From Pseudomonas sp. ANT_H4 (lineage in GTDB: Bacteria > Pseudomonadota > Gammaproteobacteria > Pseudomonadales > Pseudomonadaceae), in assembly GCF_008369295.1 (NCBI RefSeq), contig NZ_VOBG01000005.1, positions 124,001 through 188,000 on the forward strand: 64,000 nucleotides of DNA, read 5' to 3'. Within the stretch, counting starts at the first letter, position 1; every line of letters begins with the position of its first letter. The position numbers and the translations under genes were made by a program. The notes beneath the pieces are model-generated. The model saw nothing but the letters and a program-made list of their open reading frames with translations. It ran no database searches and was not told where the DNA came from. Shown piece by piece: positions 8,734 through 16,234 of this stretch.

Positions 8734-9309
8734 GTGAGCAATATAGTGCACAAAGAAAATCCGCAACGAGCCTCGGTCCTGCAGCACGTCAGCCAGAACG
8801 TTCGTCGCCTGCGCCACGCCGCCGAGTTGAGTCAGACGGCTTTGTCCGAAAAGTCCGGCGTCAGTCGCCGGATGCTGGTGGCCATTGAGGCCGGCGAAAA
8901 GAACGTCAGCCTGTCTACTCTGGACCGCGTCGCCGAAGCCTTGGACGTGGCCTTCAGCGACCTGATCCAGGCCCCAGACGCCCGTGATCATAGCCGCATC
9001 AATGAACTGGCGTGGGCGGGGGACATCGACGGCAGCAAAGCCGTGTTGCTGGCCAAGGCCACCGCCCGGCGTGAAGTCGAACTGTGGGAGTGGCGCCTGG
9101 AACCCGGTGATCGCTATTGCCCCGATCCCGACCTGGAAGGCTGGAGCGAGCAGCTGTTTGTCTTCGAGGGGTGTCTGACCCTGATGTTGGGTGAGGAAGC
9201 GCATCAGATCAGCGCCGGAGAGTTCTACATGTTCGCCAGCCACCAGCCCCATAGCTATCGCAATGACGGTGAAGTGGCGGCGCGGTTTGTGCGCAATGTG
9301 GTGATCTAA
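8734..9309 (+). CDS. XRE family regulator with cupin domain
   Basis: 191-aa DNA-binding protein. Residues 18-75 form a helix-turn-helix of the XRE/Cro type (LSQTALSEKSGVSRRMLVAI); about 105-190 form a cupin sensor (LFVFEGCLTLMLGEE, then HQPHSYRNDG with metal/ligand-type His). The start is a GTG at 8734; a second GTG at 8746 is possible. It is transcribed away from the EamA exporter, the typical arrangement for control of the exporter by its substrate. Confidence 0.85.
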   Translation: MSNIVHKENPQRASVLQHVSQNVRRLRHAAELSQTALSEKSGVSRRMLVAIEAGEKNVSLSTLDRVAEALDVAFSDLIQAPDARDHSRINELAWAGDIDGSKAVLLAKATARREVELWEWRLEPGDRYCPDPDLEGWSEQLFVFEGCLTLMLGEEAHQISAGEFYMFASHQPHSYRNDGEVAARFVRNVVI

Positions 9310-9411
9310 CTGTTCACGAGGCAACAGTGGTTGGACACTTTGCTGGTTTGAGGCTACGTCAATTTCTATTTTTGTTATGTAGCATACTGATTTTATTGAT
9401 AGTTAAATTCA

Positions 9412-9425
9412 GGCACGACTCCTGC
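9412..9425 (+). promoter_or_regulatory. Sigma-54 (RpoN) promoter
   Basis: AGGCACGACTCCTGCAA (9411-9427) matches the RpoN -24/-12 consensus: the GG at 9412-9413 and GC at 9424-9425 are exactly 10 bases apart, with CACG after the GG. It lies 38 bases before the ATG of the SfnB-like gene, leaving room for a short leader. The upstream stretch 9365-9410 is AT-rich, suitable for IHF bending. SfnB/SfnG-type operons in Pseudomonas are known to depend on RpoN and SfnR-type activators. Confidence 0.8.
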
Positions 9426-9463
9426 AATTGCTCCGGTATCTCTCTGGAGCCTGGAGTCGGCCC

Positions 9464-10660
9464 ATGTCAGCCCAACCTCTACACCCTGCTCATATCATTC
9501 GCACGGACGCCGAGGCTATCGCTGTCGCCACGGCATTGGCCGAGCGCTTCGCTGTTGACGCCAGCGTGCGCGACCGCGAGCGGCGCCTGCCCGTCGCGGA
9601 GCTGGACGAATTCTCCGCCAGCGGCCTGTGGGGCATCACCATTCCCAGAGCCTACGGCGGCGCCGAGGTGTCCTATGTAACGGTGGCCGAGGTGATCAAG
9701 TTGATCTCCGTTGCCGATCCCTCCCTGGGGCAAATCCCGCAGAACCACCTGGGCGTCGTCGATATTCTTCTGCAAACCGCCAGCGAGGCGCAGAAGCAGC
9801 ATTACTTCGCCAAGGTGTTGCAGGGCTATCGCTTCGGCAATGCCTTCTCTGAAGCCAAGAGCAAGAACGCCGGGACCTTCGACACGCAAATCCGCTTTGA
9901 CGGCGACAGCGCGCAGATCGACGGCGAGAAGTTCTACTGCACCGGCGCCCTGTTCGCCCACATCGTGCCGACCGTTGGCGTCAACGAGCAGGGCCACGCC
10001 TTTATCGCCTTTATCGAACGGGACGCCCCAGGCCTGACAGTGGTCGACAGTTGGGACGGCTTCGGCCAGCGCACCACCGCCAGCGGCGGCGTAACCCTCG
10101 ACGGCGTGACGGTGCCGCTGAGCGCGGTAATTCCCGCTCACCTGGCCTTCGACCAACCCACCGCCAACGGCCCGATCTCGCAAATCATCCAGGCCGCCGT
10201 GGACACTGGCATCGCAGTCGGCGCGCTAGAGCAAGCCAAGCATTACGCCCGCCAGGCCCGACCGTGGATCGACAGCCAGCAGGAACACGGCTGGCAAGAC
10301 CCGTTTACGATCGCTGCCATCGGCGACCTGGAATGGCGGGTCCATGGCACCGAAGCCATCCTCGCCAAAGCCGGTAAGGCGGTAGACCTCGCCCTGGCCG
10401 AACCCAATGAAGACACCGTGGCCAACGCCTCGTTGATCGTCGCCCAGGCCAAAGTGCTGTCGGCGCAAACGGCCTTGCTCGCCAGCAGCAAGCTGTTCGA
10501 GCTGGCCGGCACTCGTTCGGTATCGGGTAAACACAACCTCGACCGCTTTTGGCGTAACGCCCGCACCCACACGCTGCATGACCCGGTGCGCTGGAAATAC
10601 CACCTGATCGGCAATTTCCTGCTCAACGGCGTCAAGCCTGCGCGCCATGCCTGGAACTGA
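9464..10660 (+). CDS. SfnB-like acyl-CoA dehydrogenase family monooxygenase
   Basis: 398-aa flavoprotein of the acyl-CoA dehydrogenase fold, close to the SfnB sulfur-acquisition oxidoreductases and the DszC group, which use reduced flavin to oxidise organosulfur compounds. The N-terminal helical domain holds FSASGLWGITIPRAYGGAEV (50-69); the middle strand domain includes GNAFSEAKSKNAGTFDTQI; the C-terminal helices carry LDRFWRNARTHTLHDP (359-374), a signature of this branch. There is no usual acyl-CoA dehydrogenase catalytic Glu motif. The ATG at 9464 fits the distance from the sigma-54 promoter. First gene of the 9464-19797 operon; it should receive reduced flavin from a reductase encoded elsewhere. 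Confidence 0.85.
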   Translation: MSAQPLHPAHIIRTDAEAIAVATALAERFAVDASVRDRERRLPVAELDEFSASGLWGITIPRAYGGAEVSYVTVAEVIKLISVADPSLGQIPQNHLGVVDILLQTASEAQKQHYFAKVLQGYRFGNAFSEAKSKNAGTFDTQIRFDGDSAQIDGEKFYCTGALFAHIVPTVGVNEQGHAFIAFIERDAPGLTVVDSWDGFGQRTTASGGVTLDGVTVPLSAVIPAHLAFDQPTANGPISQIIQAAVDTGIAVGALEQAKHYARQARPWIDSQQEHGWQDPFTIAAIGDLEWRVHGTEAILAKAGKAVDLALAEPNEDTVANASLIVAQAKVLSAQTALLASSKLFELAGTRSVSGKHNLDRFWRNARTHTLHDPVRWKYHLIGNFLLNGVKPARHAWN

Positions 10661-10672
10661 GGAACCTATTCA

Positions 10673-11065
10673 ATGAATGCACTGACGCAGCCCACCCCTT
10701 TGGACCAGGCCCGCCAACTGCTGGAGAGCACCCTGCGCTTTGTTCGAAAAAGCGACGATCCCTATGTGATCAGCCGTTTTGGCGACCTGCTGATTCGCAT
10801 CGATGTCGCCGCCGCCTTGCTGGAGCGCGCCGAACTCATCCAGGCCCAGGGCCAGAGCACTGCAGAAATCGATGTGGCCTTCACCGAAGCCCAGATCGCC
10901 AGCAGCGAGGCCTTGCTCGCCGCCAGCAATGCCGAATTTGAACTGACCGGCCAGCGCACTGCGTTACCGCCGTCCCTTGATGACCCATTGCGCTGGAAAT
11001 ACCAGATTGTCGGCAACTACCGCCTCAATAACGTGGTGCCACCCCGCGTCAGGAGTGCTGTTTGA
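10673..11065 (+). CDS. Stand-alone SfnB C-terminal-domain protein
   Basis: 130-aa protein resembling only the last third of the preceding SfnB-like enzyme. It shares the pattern DDPLRWKYQIVGNYRLNN (SfnB: HDPVRWKYHLIGNFLLNG) and the preceding helix SSEALLAASNAEFELTGQR (SfnB: ALLASSKLFELAGTR), but lacks the intervening LDRFWRNARTHT stretch and all of the flavin-binding N-terminal and middle domains. It cannot be a complete flavoenzyme. It starts 12 bases after the SfnB-like gene and overlaps the next start (TGATG), so it is translated as part of the operon and looks maintained rather than decaying. It may be a partner subunit or structural domain; function unknown. Confidence 0.8.
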   Translation: MNALTQPTPLDQARQLLESTLRFVRKSDDPYVISRFGDLLIRIDVAAALLERAELIQAQGQSTAEIDVAFTEAQIASSEALLAASNAEFELTGQRTALPPSLDDPLRWKYQIVGNYRLNNVVPPRVRSAV

Positions 11066-12444
11066 TGTCCCGTGAAATTCGCTTGAATGCCTTCGACATG
11101 AACTGTGTCGGCCACCAGTCACCGGGCCTGTGGGCCCACCCGCGAGACCGCTCGTGGCAGTACAAGGACCTGGAGTACTGGACCGACCTGGCGAAAATTC
11201 TCGAACGCGGCAAGTTCGACGGGCTGTTTATCGCCGACGTGCTGGGCATCTATGACGTCTACAACGGCAACGGTGACGCGGCGATTCGCCAGGCCACCCA
11301 AGTGCCGGTCAATGATCCCTTGTCCTTGATCGCGCCGATGGCCCTGGTTACCGAACACCTGGGTTTTGGCCTCACGGCATCACTGTCCTTTGAACATCCC
11401 TATCCCTTCGCCCGGCGCCTCTCCACCCTCGACCACCTGACCAAGGGCCGCGTCGGCTGGAACATCGTCACCTCTTACCTGGAAAGCGGCGCCAAGAACC
11501 TTGGCCAGAAAGCCCAGACCGAACACGACGCCCGCTACGACTACGCCGAGGAATACCTTGAGGTTTGCTACAAACTCTGGGAAGGCAGTTGGGAAGACGG
11601 CGCGGTGCTGCGGGATCGCGAGCGGCGGATCTTCAGTGACCCGAGCAAGATCCATGAGATCCGGCACGTCGGTAAACACTTCCAGGTGCCGGGGATTCAC
11701 CTGTGTGAACCGTCGCCACAACGCACGCCGGTGTTGTACCAGGCTGGCGCTTCCAGCCGTGGCAAGCAGTTTGCCGCCGAACAGGCCGAATGTGTGTTCG
11801 TCGCCGCACCGTCGAAAGTCCTGCTGAAAAAGACCGTCGCCGACATCCGCCGCCGGGCCGCCGAAGCAGGGCGCGATCCGAAGAAAATCCTGATCTTCAA
11901 TTTGCAGACGGTGATCGTTGGCGAAACCGACGCCAAGGCCAAGGCCAAGTTCGACGATTACAAATCCTATGTCAGCTACGAAGGGGCGATGGCGCTGATC
12001 TCCGGTTGGACCGGTATTGACTTCAGCCAGTTCAAACCCGATGAACCGCTCAAACATGTGCACACCAACGCCATTCAATCGGCGGTGGAAGCGTTCTCCA
12101 CGGCAGACCCGAACAAGGTCTGGACGCCTAATGAGTTGGCAGATTGGGTGGGGATTGGCGGTTTTGGCCCACTGTTTGTCGGCGGTCCCGAGACTGTTGC
12201 CGATCTGTTGCAGGAATGGGTTGAGGAGACCGACGTTGACGGCTTCAACCTGGCGTACGCGTTGACCCACGAGACCTTTATCGACGCCGTGGAACTATTG
12301 GTGCCGGAGCTGCAGAAACGCGGGGTGTACAAGACGGAATATGCCCAAGGCACGCTTCGCGAGAAGTTGTTTGGGGAAGGGGCACGGTTGCCGCAGAACC
12401 ATCCAGGCGCCGGCTACCGAGACCTCAAAGCCACCGCTATCTAA
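11065..12444 (+). CDS. LLM-class flavin-dependent monooxygenase (NtaA/SnaA/DszA family)
   Basis: 459-aa bacterial-luciferase-type monooxygenase using FMNH2 and O2. Family features: WAHPRDRSWQYKDLEYW near the N-terminus, ILERGKFDGLFIADVLGIYD (46-65), TKGRVGWNIVTSYLESGAKN, and the conserved H/Y-rich segment AQTEHDARYDYAEEYLEV. These match NtaA/SnaA/SoxA/DszA enzymes acting on nitrilotriacetate, pristinamycin or dibenzothiophene sulfone. The ATG at 11065 overlaps the previous stop by one base and has AGGAG upstream. With an SfnB-like enzyme just before it, oxidation or desulfurization of an organosulfur compound is the likely role. Confidence 0.88.
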   Translation: MSREIRLNAFDMNCVGHQSPGLWAHPRDRSWQYKDLEYWTDLAKILERGKFDGLFIADVLGIYDVYNGNGDAAIRQATQVPVNDPLSLIAPMALVTEHLGFGLTASLSFEHPYPFARRLSTLDHLTKGRVGWNIVTSYLESGAKNLGQKAQTEHDARYDYAEEYLEVCYKLWEGSWEDGAVLRDRERRIFSDPSKIHEIRHVGKHFQVPGIHLCEPSPQRTPVLYQAGASSRGKQFAAEQAECVFVAAPSKVLLKKTVADIRRRAAEAGRDPKKILIFNLQTVIVGETDAKAKAKFDDYKSYVSYEGAMALISGWTGIDFSQFKPDEPLKHVHTNAIQSAVEAFSTADPNKVWTPNELADWVGIGGFGPLFVGGPETVADLLQEWVEETDVDGFNLAYALTHETFIDAVELLVPELQKRGVYKTEYAQGTLREKLFGEGARLPQNHPGAGYRDLKATAI

Positions 12445-12451
12445 CTGCATT

Positions 12452-12480
12452 ATCGTTCCCCCGCTCCGTGTGGGAACGAT
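12452..12480. repeat. REP-type hairpin
   Basis: ATCGTTCCC (12452-12460) pairs with GGGAACGAT (12472-12480) around an 11-base loop, CCGCTCCGTGT. The GTTCCC-CGCTCC-GGGAAC layout is a known Pseudomonas extragenic palindrome. It sits in the 95-base gap between the monooxygenase gene and the ABC-transporter part of the operon and could set a processing or partial termination point between the two halves. No T-run follows. Confidence 0.6.
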
Positions 12481-12539
12481 CATCAAATTCCGGCCAGCGG
12501 ACCACCGCACGCTTAACCACCAATAGGAGCATTACCCCT

Positions 12540-13508
12540 ATGAGCGTGCACGAACTCAAACGTGTGCTGGATGTGGAATGGCCCGCCGAATGGGTCACCG
12601 TCTTGCCCAAGTCCCTGGAGCAGTTGCACCACTGGGCCCAGGTCACCCCGCTGCACAGCGCCTTGCGCCACAAGCGCCATGGCCAGTGGTATGCCTGGCG
12701 CTGGATCGATGCCCTGCGGGATGTCGAGCGCTTGGCCGATGGTTTGCGCCAGCAGGGCTTTACCGAACATTCGCGGCTGGCCCTGAGCGGTGCCTTCGAG
12801 CCCAACCTATTGCTGCTGGCCCTGGCCGCCCAGTCTATCGGCGGGCAGACGTTGACCCTGGCCGATGACCTGGAGCCCGGTGCCCTGCATAAACAGTTGT
12901 GGCGTATTCGCCCAACTCACGCCTATGTCCAGGGCCGCCAGCAATTGCAGCACTGGCTGGCGGTGGCCGGCAGCAGCGCGGCACCGCAGTTGTTGATCAG
13001 TGAGCAAGCAGCGCCGAGGAACGATGTGTTGGCGTTCGCTCAATTGCTCGGCCCTGTAGACCCCGCGCAACGCCTCAATCGCTGGTGGCAATCCAGCGCC
13101 GAGACCGCGCTGTGGAGCGAGGAGGGCACCCACTGGCAAGGCGGCCTGGCGGTGGTGCTGGAGCAATGGCTCGGCAGTGGCCAGAACCTGGCCTTCCCGG
13201 AGAGCCGCGCTTCGGCTCGGCGCGATCGCAGCGAAGTGGCACCCACCGGCTTGCTGTTATCCCCGGCGCGTTTGCAGCAACTGGCCGATGAAATCGAAAG
13301 CCGACTAGCCCCCCAGGGCACCTGGCGCCGACGTCTGTGTGACTGGGCCATCGCCCACCCACAAAGCGGCCTGCGCCGGTTGATCAAGAGCCGCGTGCGC
13401 CGGCTCCTGGGGTTCCAGCGCTTGCAGTCCATCTGGCAGGCCCCGAGCAACCGGCACAGTACGGCGACGCCCGAGTGGCTGGCCGAATTCAAACGAGAAA
13501 TTGCATGA
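12540..13508 (+). CDS. Adenylate-forming-enzyme-like protein without ATP motif
   Basis: 322-aa protein. Residues about 30-140 look like the N-terminal part of long-chain acyl-CoA synthetases (GQWYAWRWIDALRDVERLAD, then a helix-strand pattern and IGGQTLTLADDLEP). Residues about 235-320 resemble a later segment of the same enzymes (RRRLCDWAIAHPQSG). The Ser/Thr/Gly-rich AMP-binding loop, the adenylate-contacting motifs and the C-terminal catalytic domain are absent. Full-length ligases of 600 residues or more often accompany Liv-type ABC operons in Pseudomonas, so this looks like an internally reduced copy. It has a good AGGAG box and an ATGA overlap with the ABC ATPase, and is intact as a frame. 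Catalysis is unlikely; a binding role is possible. Confidence 0.6.
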   Translation: MSVHELKRVLDVEWPAEWVTVLPKSLEQLHHWAQVTPLHSALRHKRHGQWYAWRWIDALRDVERLADGLRQQGFTEHSRLALSGAFEPNLLLLALAAQSIGGQTLTLADDLEPGALHKQLWRIRPTHAYVQGRQQLQHWLAVAGSSAAPQLLISEQAAPRNDVLAFAQLLGPVDPAQRLNRWWQSSAETALWSEEGTHWQGGLAVVLEQWLGSGQNLAFPESRASARRDRSEVAPTGLLLSPARLQQLADEIESRLAPQGTWRRRLCDWAIAHPQSGLRRLIKSRVRRLLGFQRLQSIWQAPSNRHSTATPEWLAEFKREIA

Positions 13509-14278
13509 GCGAAACCATTCTCCAGGTACGCGACATCTCCCTGGCGTTTAAAGGGGTCAAGGCCATCAACGGCTTGTCCTTTGACGTACAGCGTGGCGAG
13601 ATCTGCGCACTGATCGGCCCCAATGGCGCCGGCAAAAGCTCGTTGCTCAACGTGCTCAACGGTGTCTATCGCTTTGACGCTGGGGAGATCGTTTTTGAGC
13701 AGCAACACTTTCACCGCATCGACCCGCTGGGCGCAGCACGCCGAGGTATTGGCCGCACCTTCCAGAACAACGCGCTGTTCAGGAAGATGAGCGTGCTCGA
13801 CAACATCCTCACCGGCCTGTCCCGCCATATGCGCACAAGCTTTATCGAACAGGCCCTCAGCTTGCCTCGGGCGCGCCGCGAAGCTGAAGCCTTCCGCCAG
13901 CGCGCCCAGGGAATCCTCGAGTTTCTTGAACTGCAAGCCCATCGCGATGTGCTGGTGGGCAACCTGTCCTACGGCCTGCAAAAGCGCGTGGAACTGGGCC
14001 GCGCGCTGATTGCCGGGCCGAGCCTGTTATTGCTGGATGAACCCATGGCCGGCATGAACGCCGAGGAGAAACAGGAAATGGCCTGTTTTGTCGCCGACGT
14101 GAACCGCGACCTTGGCACCACCGTGGTGTTGATCGAGCACGACATGGGCGTGGTCATGGGCCTGTCCGACCATGTGGTAGTGCTCGATTACGGGCGCAAG
14201 GTCGGTGACGGTACCCCGGCGCAAGTCCAGGCCAACCCCGACGTGATCGCCGCTTACCTGGGAGTGGCCACGCCATGA
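13505..14278 (+). CDS. Liv-type ABC transporter ATPase (LivG-like)
   Basis: 257-aa ABC ATPase: Walker A GPNGAGKS (38-45), signature NLSYGLQKR, Walker B LLLLDEPMAG followed by the family's NAEEKQEM segment, and the H-loop IEHDM. The extended region after Walker A (NGVYRFDAGEI and GIGRTFQNNALFRKMSVLDN) is typical of LivG, the branched-chain-amino-acid/urea/amide import family. ATG at 13505 (MSETILQVRD) overlaps the previous stop (ATGA). It energises the permeases encoded next. Confidence 0.92.
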   Translation: MSETILQVRDISLAFKGVKAINGLSFDVQRGEICALIGPNGAGKSSLLNVLNGVYRFDAGEIVFEQQHFHRIDPLGAARRGIGRTFQNNALFRKMSVLDNILTGLSRHMRTSFIEQALSLPRARREAEAFRQRAQGILEFLELQAHRDVLVGNLSYGLQKRVELGRALIAGPSLLLLDEPMAGMNAEEKQEMACFVADVNRDLGTTVVLIEHDMGVVMGLSDHVVVLDYGRKVGDGTPAQVQANPDVIAAYLGVATP

Positions 14279-15156
14279 CCTTCTTTTTCGAAACCCTGCT
14301 GGGTGGCTTGCTCGCCGGCACCATGTATTCGTTGGTCGCCATCGGCTTTGTGCTGATCTACAAGGCCAGCGGCGTGTTCAACTTTGCCCAGGGTTCGATG
14401 CTGCTGTTCGCGGCCCTGACCTTCGTCAGCCTGAACGATCAGGGTGTGCCGTTTGCCTTGGCGTTGTTGCTGACGGTGATGGTGATGATCGTCGGCGCCT
14501 TGCTGATTGAGCGTCTGGTGCTGCGGCCATTGGTGAACCGTTCGCAGATCACGCTATTTATGGCGACCCTCGGCCTGTCGTTCATCATCGAGGGCCTGGC
14601 CCAGGGTCTGATGGGCTCGCAAGTGCGCGCACTGGACCTGGGCATCGACGACGTGCCGCTGTTTCTCGGGCCCCTGATGCTCAGCCAGTTCGATCTGATC
14701 GCCGCCGCCGCTGCCGTGGTGCTGGTGACGGTACTGGCGCAGCTGTTCAACAAGACCCGCATCGGCGTGTCCCTGCGGGCGGTGGCCGATGACACCACTG
14801 CGGCGCTGTCCATTGGCATCAACCTCAACCGCATCTGGCAGATCGTCTGGGCGGTGGCCGGGATCGTTGGGCTGGTGGCCGGCTTGCTCTGGGGCGCGCG
14901 TCAGGGAGTGCAGTTTTCCCTGTCGCTGGTGGTGCTCAAGGCTTTGCCGGTGTTGATTATCGGCGGCTTTACCTCGATTGGCGGGGCGATTGTCGGCGGG
15001 CTGATTGTCGGTGCTGCGGAGAATTTGGCCGAGGTGTATATCGGCCCGCTGATCGGCGGCGGCATCACGCCGTGGTTCGCTTATGTCCTGGCCCTGGCCT
15101 TCCTGTATATCCGTCCCGCCGGCCTGTTTGGCGAGCGCGCCATCGAGCGAGTCTGA
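14275..15156 (+). CDS. Liv-type ABC transporter permease (LivH-like)
   Basis: 293-aa inner-membrane permease with about eight helices. GVFNFAQGSMLLFAALTF in the N-terminal third and VLIIGGFTSIGGAIVGGLIVGAAE near the C-terminus are typical LivH signatures. It overlaps the LivG-like gene by ATGA and is followed after four bases by the LivM-like permease. It forms the heterodimeric pore for the substrate bound by the 16235 protein. Confidence 0.92.
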   Translation: MTFFFETLLGGLLAGTMYSLVAIGFVLIYKASGVFNFAQGSMLLFAALTFVSLNDQGVPFALALLLTVMVMIVGALLIERLVLRPLVNRSQITLFMATLGLSFIIEGLAQGLMGSQVRALDLGIDDVPLFLGPLMLSQFDLIAAAAAVVLVTVLAQLFNKTRIGVSLRAVADDTTAALSIGINLNRIWQIVWAVAGIVGLVAGLLWGARQGVQFSLSLVVLKALPVLIIGGFTSIGGAIVGGLIVGAAENLAEVYIGPLIGGGITPWFAYVLALAFLYIRPAGLFGERAIERV

Positions 15157-15160
15157 AGCC

Positions 15161-16210
15161 ATGTCGATTCCTGTTGCCCATCAAACCGCGCCGCTGCAAC
15201 TGATTCAGCGTCGCTTGCCCTGGGGCCTGATTGGCCTGTTGGCGCTGGCCTTTGTCGTCGTGCCGCTGTGGGGCAATGACTATTGGCTCAATGCGATCCT
15301 TATCCCGTTTTTGGTGCTGTCTTTGGCCGGGTTGGGCCTGAACCTGTTGACCGGCTACACCGGACAGACCTCCGTTGGCGCGGCTGGCTTCATGGCTGTG
15401 GGCGCGTTCGCCACCTACGGTTTTCTGCTGCGCCTGCCCGAACTGGGCCTGCCGGTAGCGCTGCTGGGCGGTGGCGTTATCAGCGCCTTGGTGGGGCTGT
15501 TATTTGGCCTGCCTAGTTCGCGGATCGAGGGTTTCTACCTGATGGTCACCACCCTGGCGGCGCAGTTTTTCCTGGAATGGTTGTTCGTCAAATTTTCGTG
15601 GTTCTACAACTACGGTTCGTCCGGGACCATTTCTGCGCCGAAGCTGGCGCTGTTTGGATACGACCTCAACACGCCGCTGGGCCGCTATCTGCTGACGCTG
15701 GTGACGGTGTTGCTGCTGACCTGGACCGCCGTCAACCTGGTACGCAGTCAGGTGGGCCGCAACTGGATGGCGATCCGTGACATGGATACCGCCGCCGCCG
15801 TGGTCGGCATTCCGGTGGTGCGCTACAAGCGCCTGGCGTTTGCCGTCAGCTCCTTCTACCTCGGCATCGCCGGCGCGCTATGGGCGTTCGCCTATCTGGG
15901 CACGGCCAGCGCCAGCAGCTTCGATATCAATCGCTCGTTCCAGATCCTGTTCATCATCATTATCGGTGGCATGGGCAGCATTGCCGGCAACTTTGTCGGT
16001 GCGGCATTCATCAGTTTGCTGCCGATCTTTCTCAGCCATGCCGGGCAGGCGCTGTTCGGTGGTTCGGTGGATGCCGGGCAGTTGCAGAACCTGCAGAAAA
16101 TCATCTTTGGCGCGTTGATCATCGTGTTCCTGATCAAGGAACCCGAGGGCTTGATTCGCCTGTTGCACAACCTTCGCGAACGGCTGCGTCAGTGGCCGCT
16201 GCGTTTCTGA
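15161..16210 (+). CDS. Liv-type ABC transporter permease (LivM-like)
   Basis: 349-aa inner-membrane permease. LGLNLLTGYTGQTSVGAAGF (near 60-80) and the cytoplasmic loop NWMAIRDMDTAAAVVGIPVV, which couples to the ATPase, are LivM hallmarks; IIIIGGMGSIAGNFVGAAF lies near the C-terminus. The ATG at 15161 is five bases after the LivH stop; an upstream start would overlap livH heavily. It pairs with the LivH-like protein. Confidence 0.92.
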   Translation: MSIPVAHQTAPLQLIQRRLPWGLIGLLALAFVVVPLWGNDYWLNAILIPFLVLSLAGLGLNLLTGYTGQTSVGAAGFMAVGAFATYGFLLRLPELGLPVALLGGGVISALVGLLFGLPSSRIEGFYLMVTTLAAQFFLEWLFVKFSWFYNYGSSGTISAPKLALFGYDLNTPLGRYLLTLVTVLLLTWTAVNLVRSQVGRNWMAIRDMDTAAAVVGIPVVRYKRLAFAVSSFYLGIAGALWAFAYLGTASASSFDINRSFQILFIIIIGGMGSIAGNFVGAAFISLLPIFLSHAGQALFGGSVDAGQLQNLQKIIFGALIIVFLIKEPEGLIRLLHNLRERLRQWPLRF

Positions 16211-16234
16211 ATCCGTCCTTATAAGAGAATTTCC

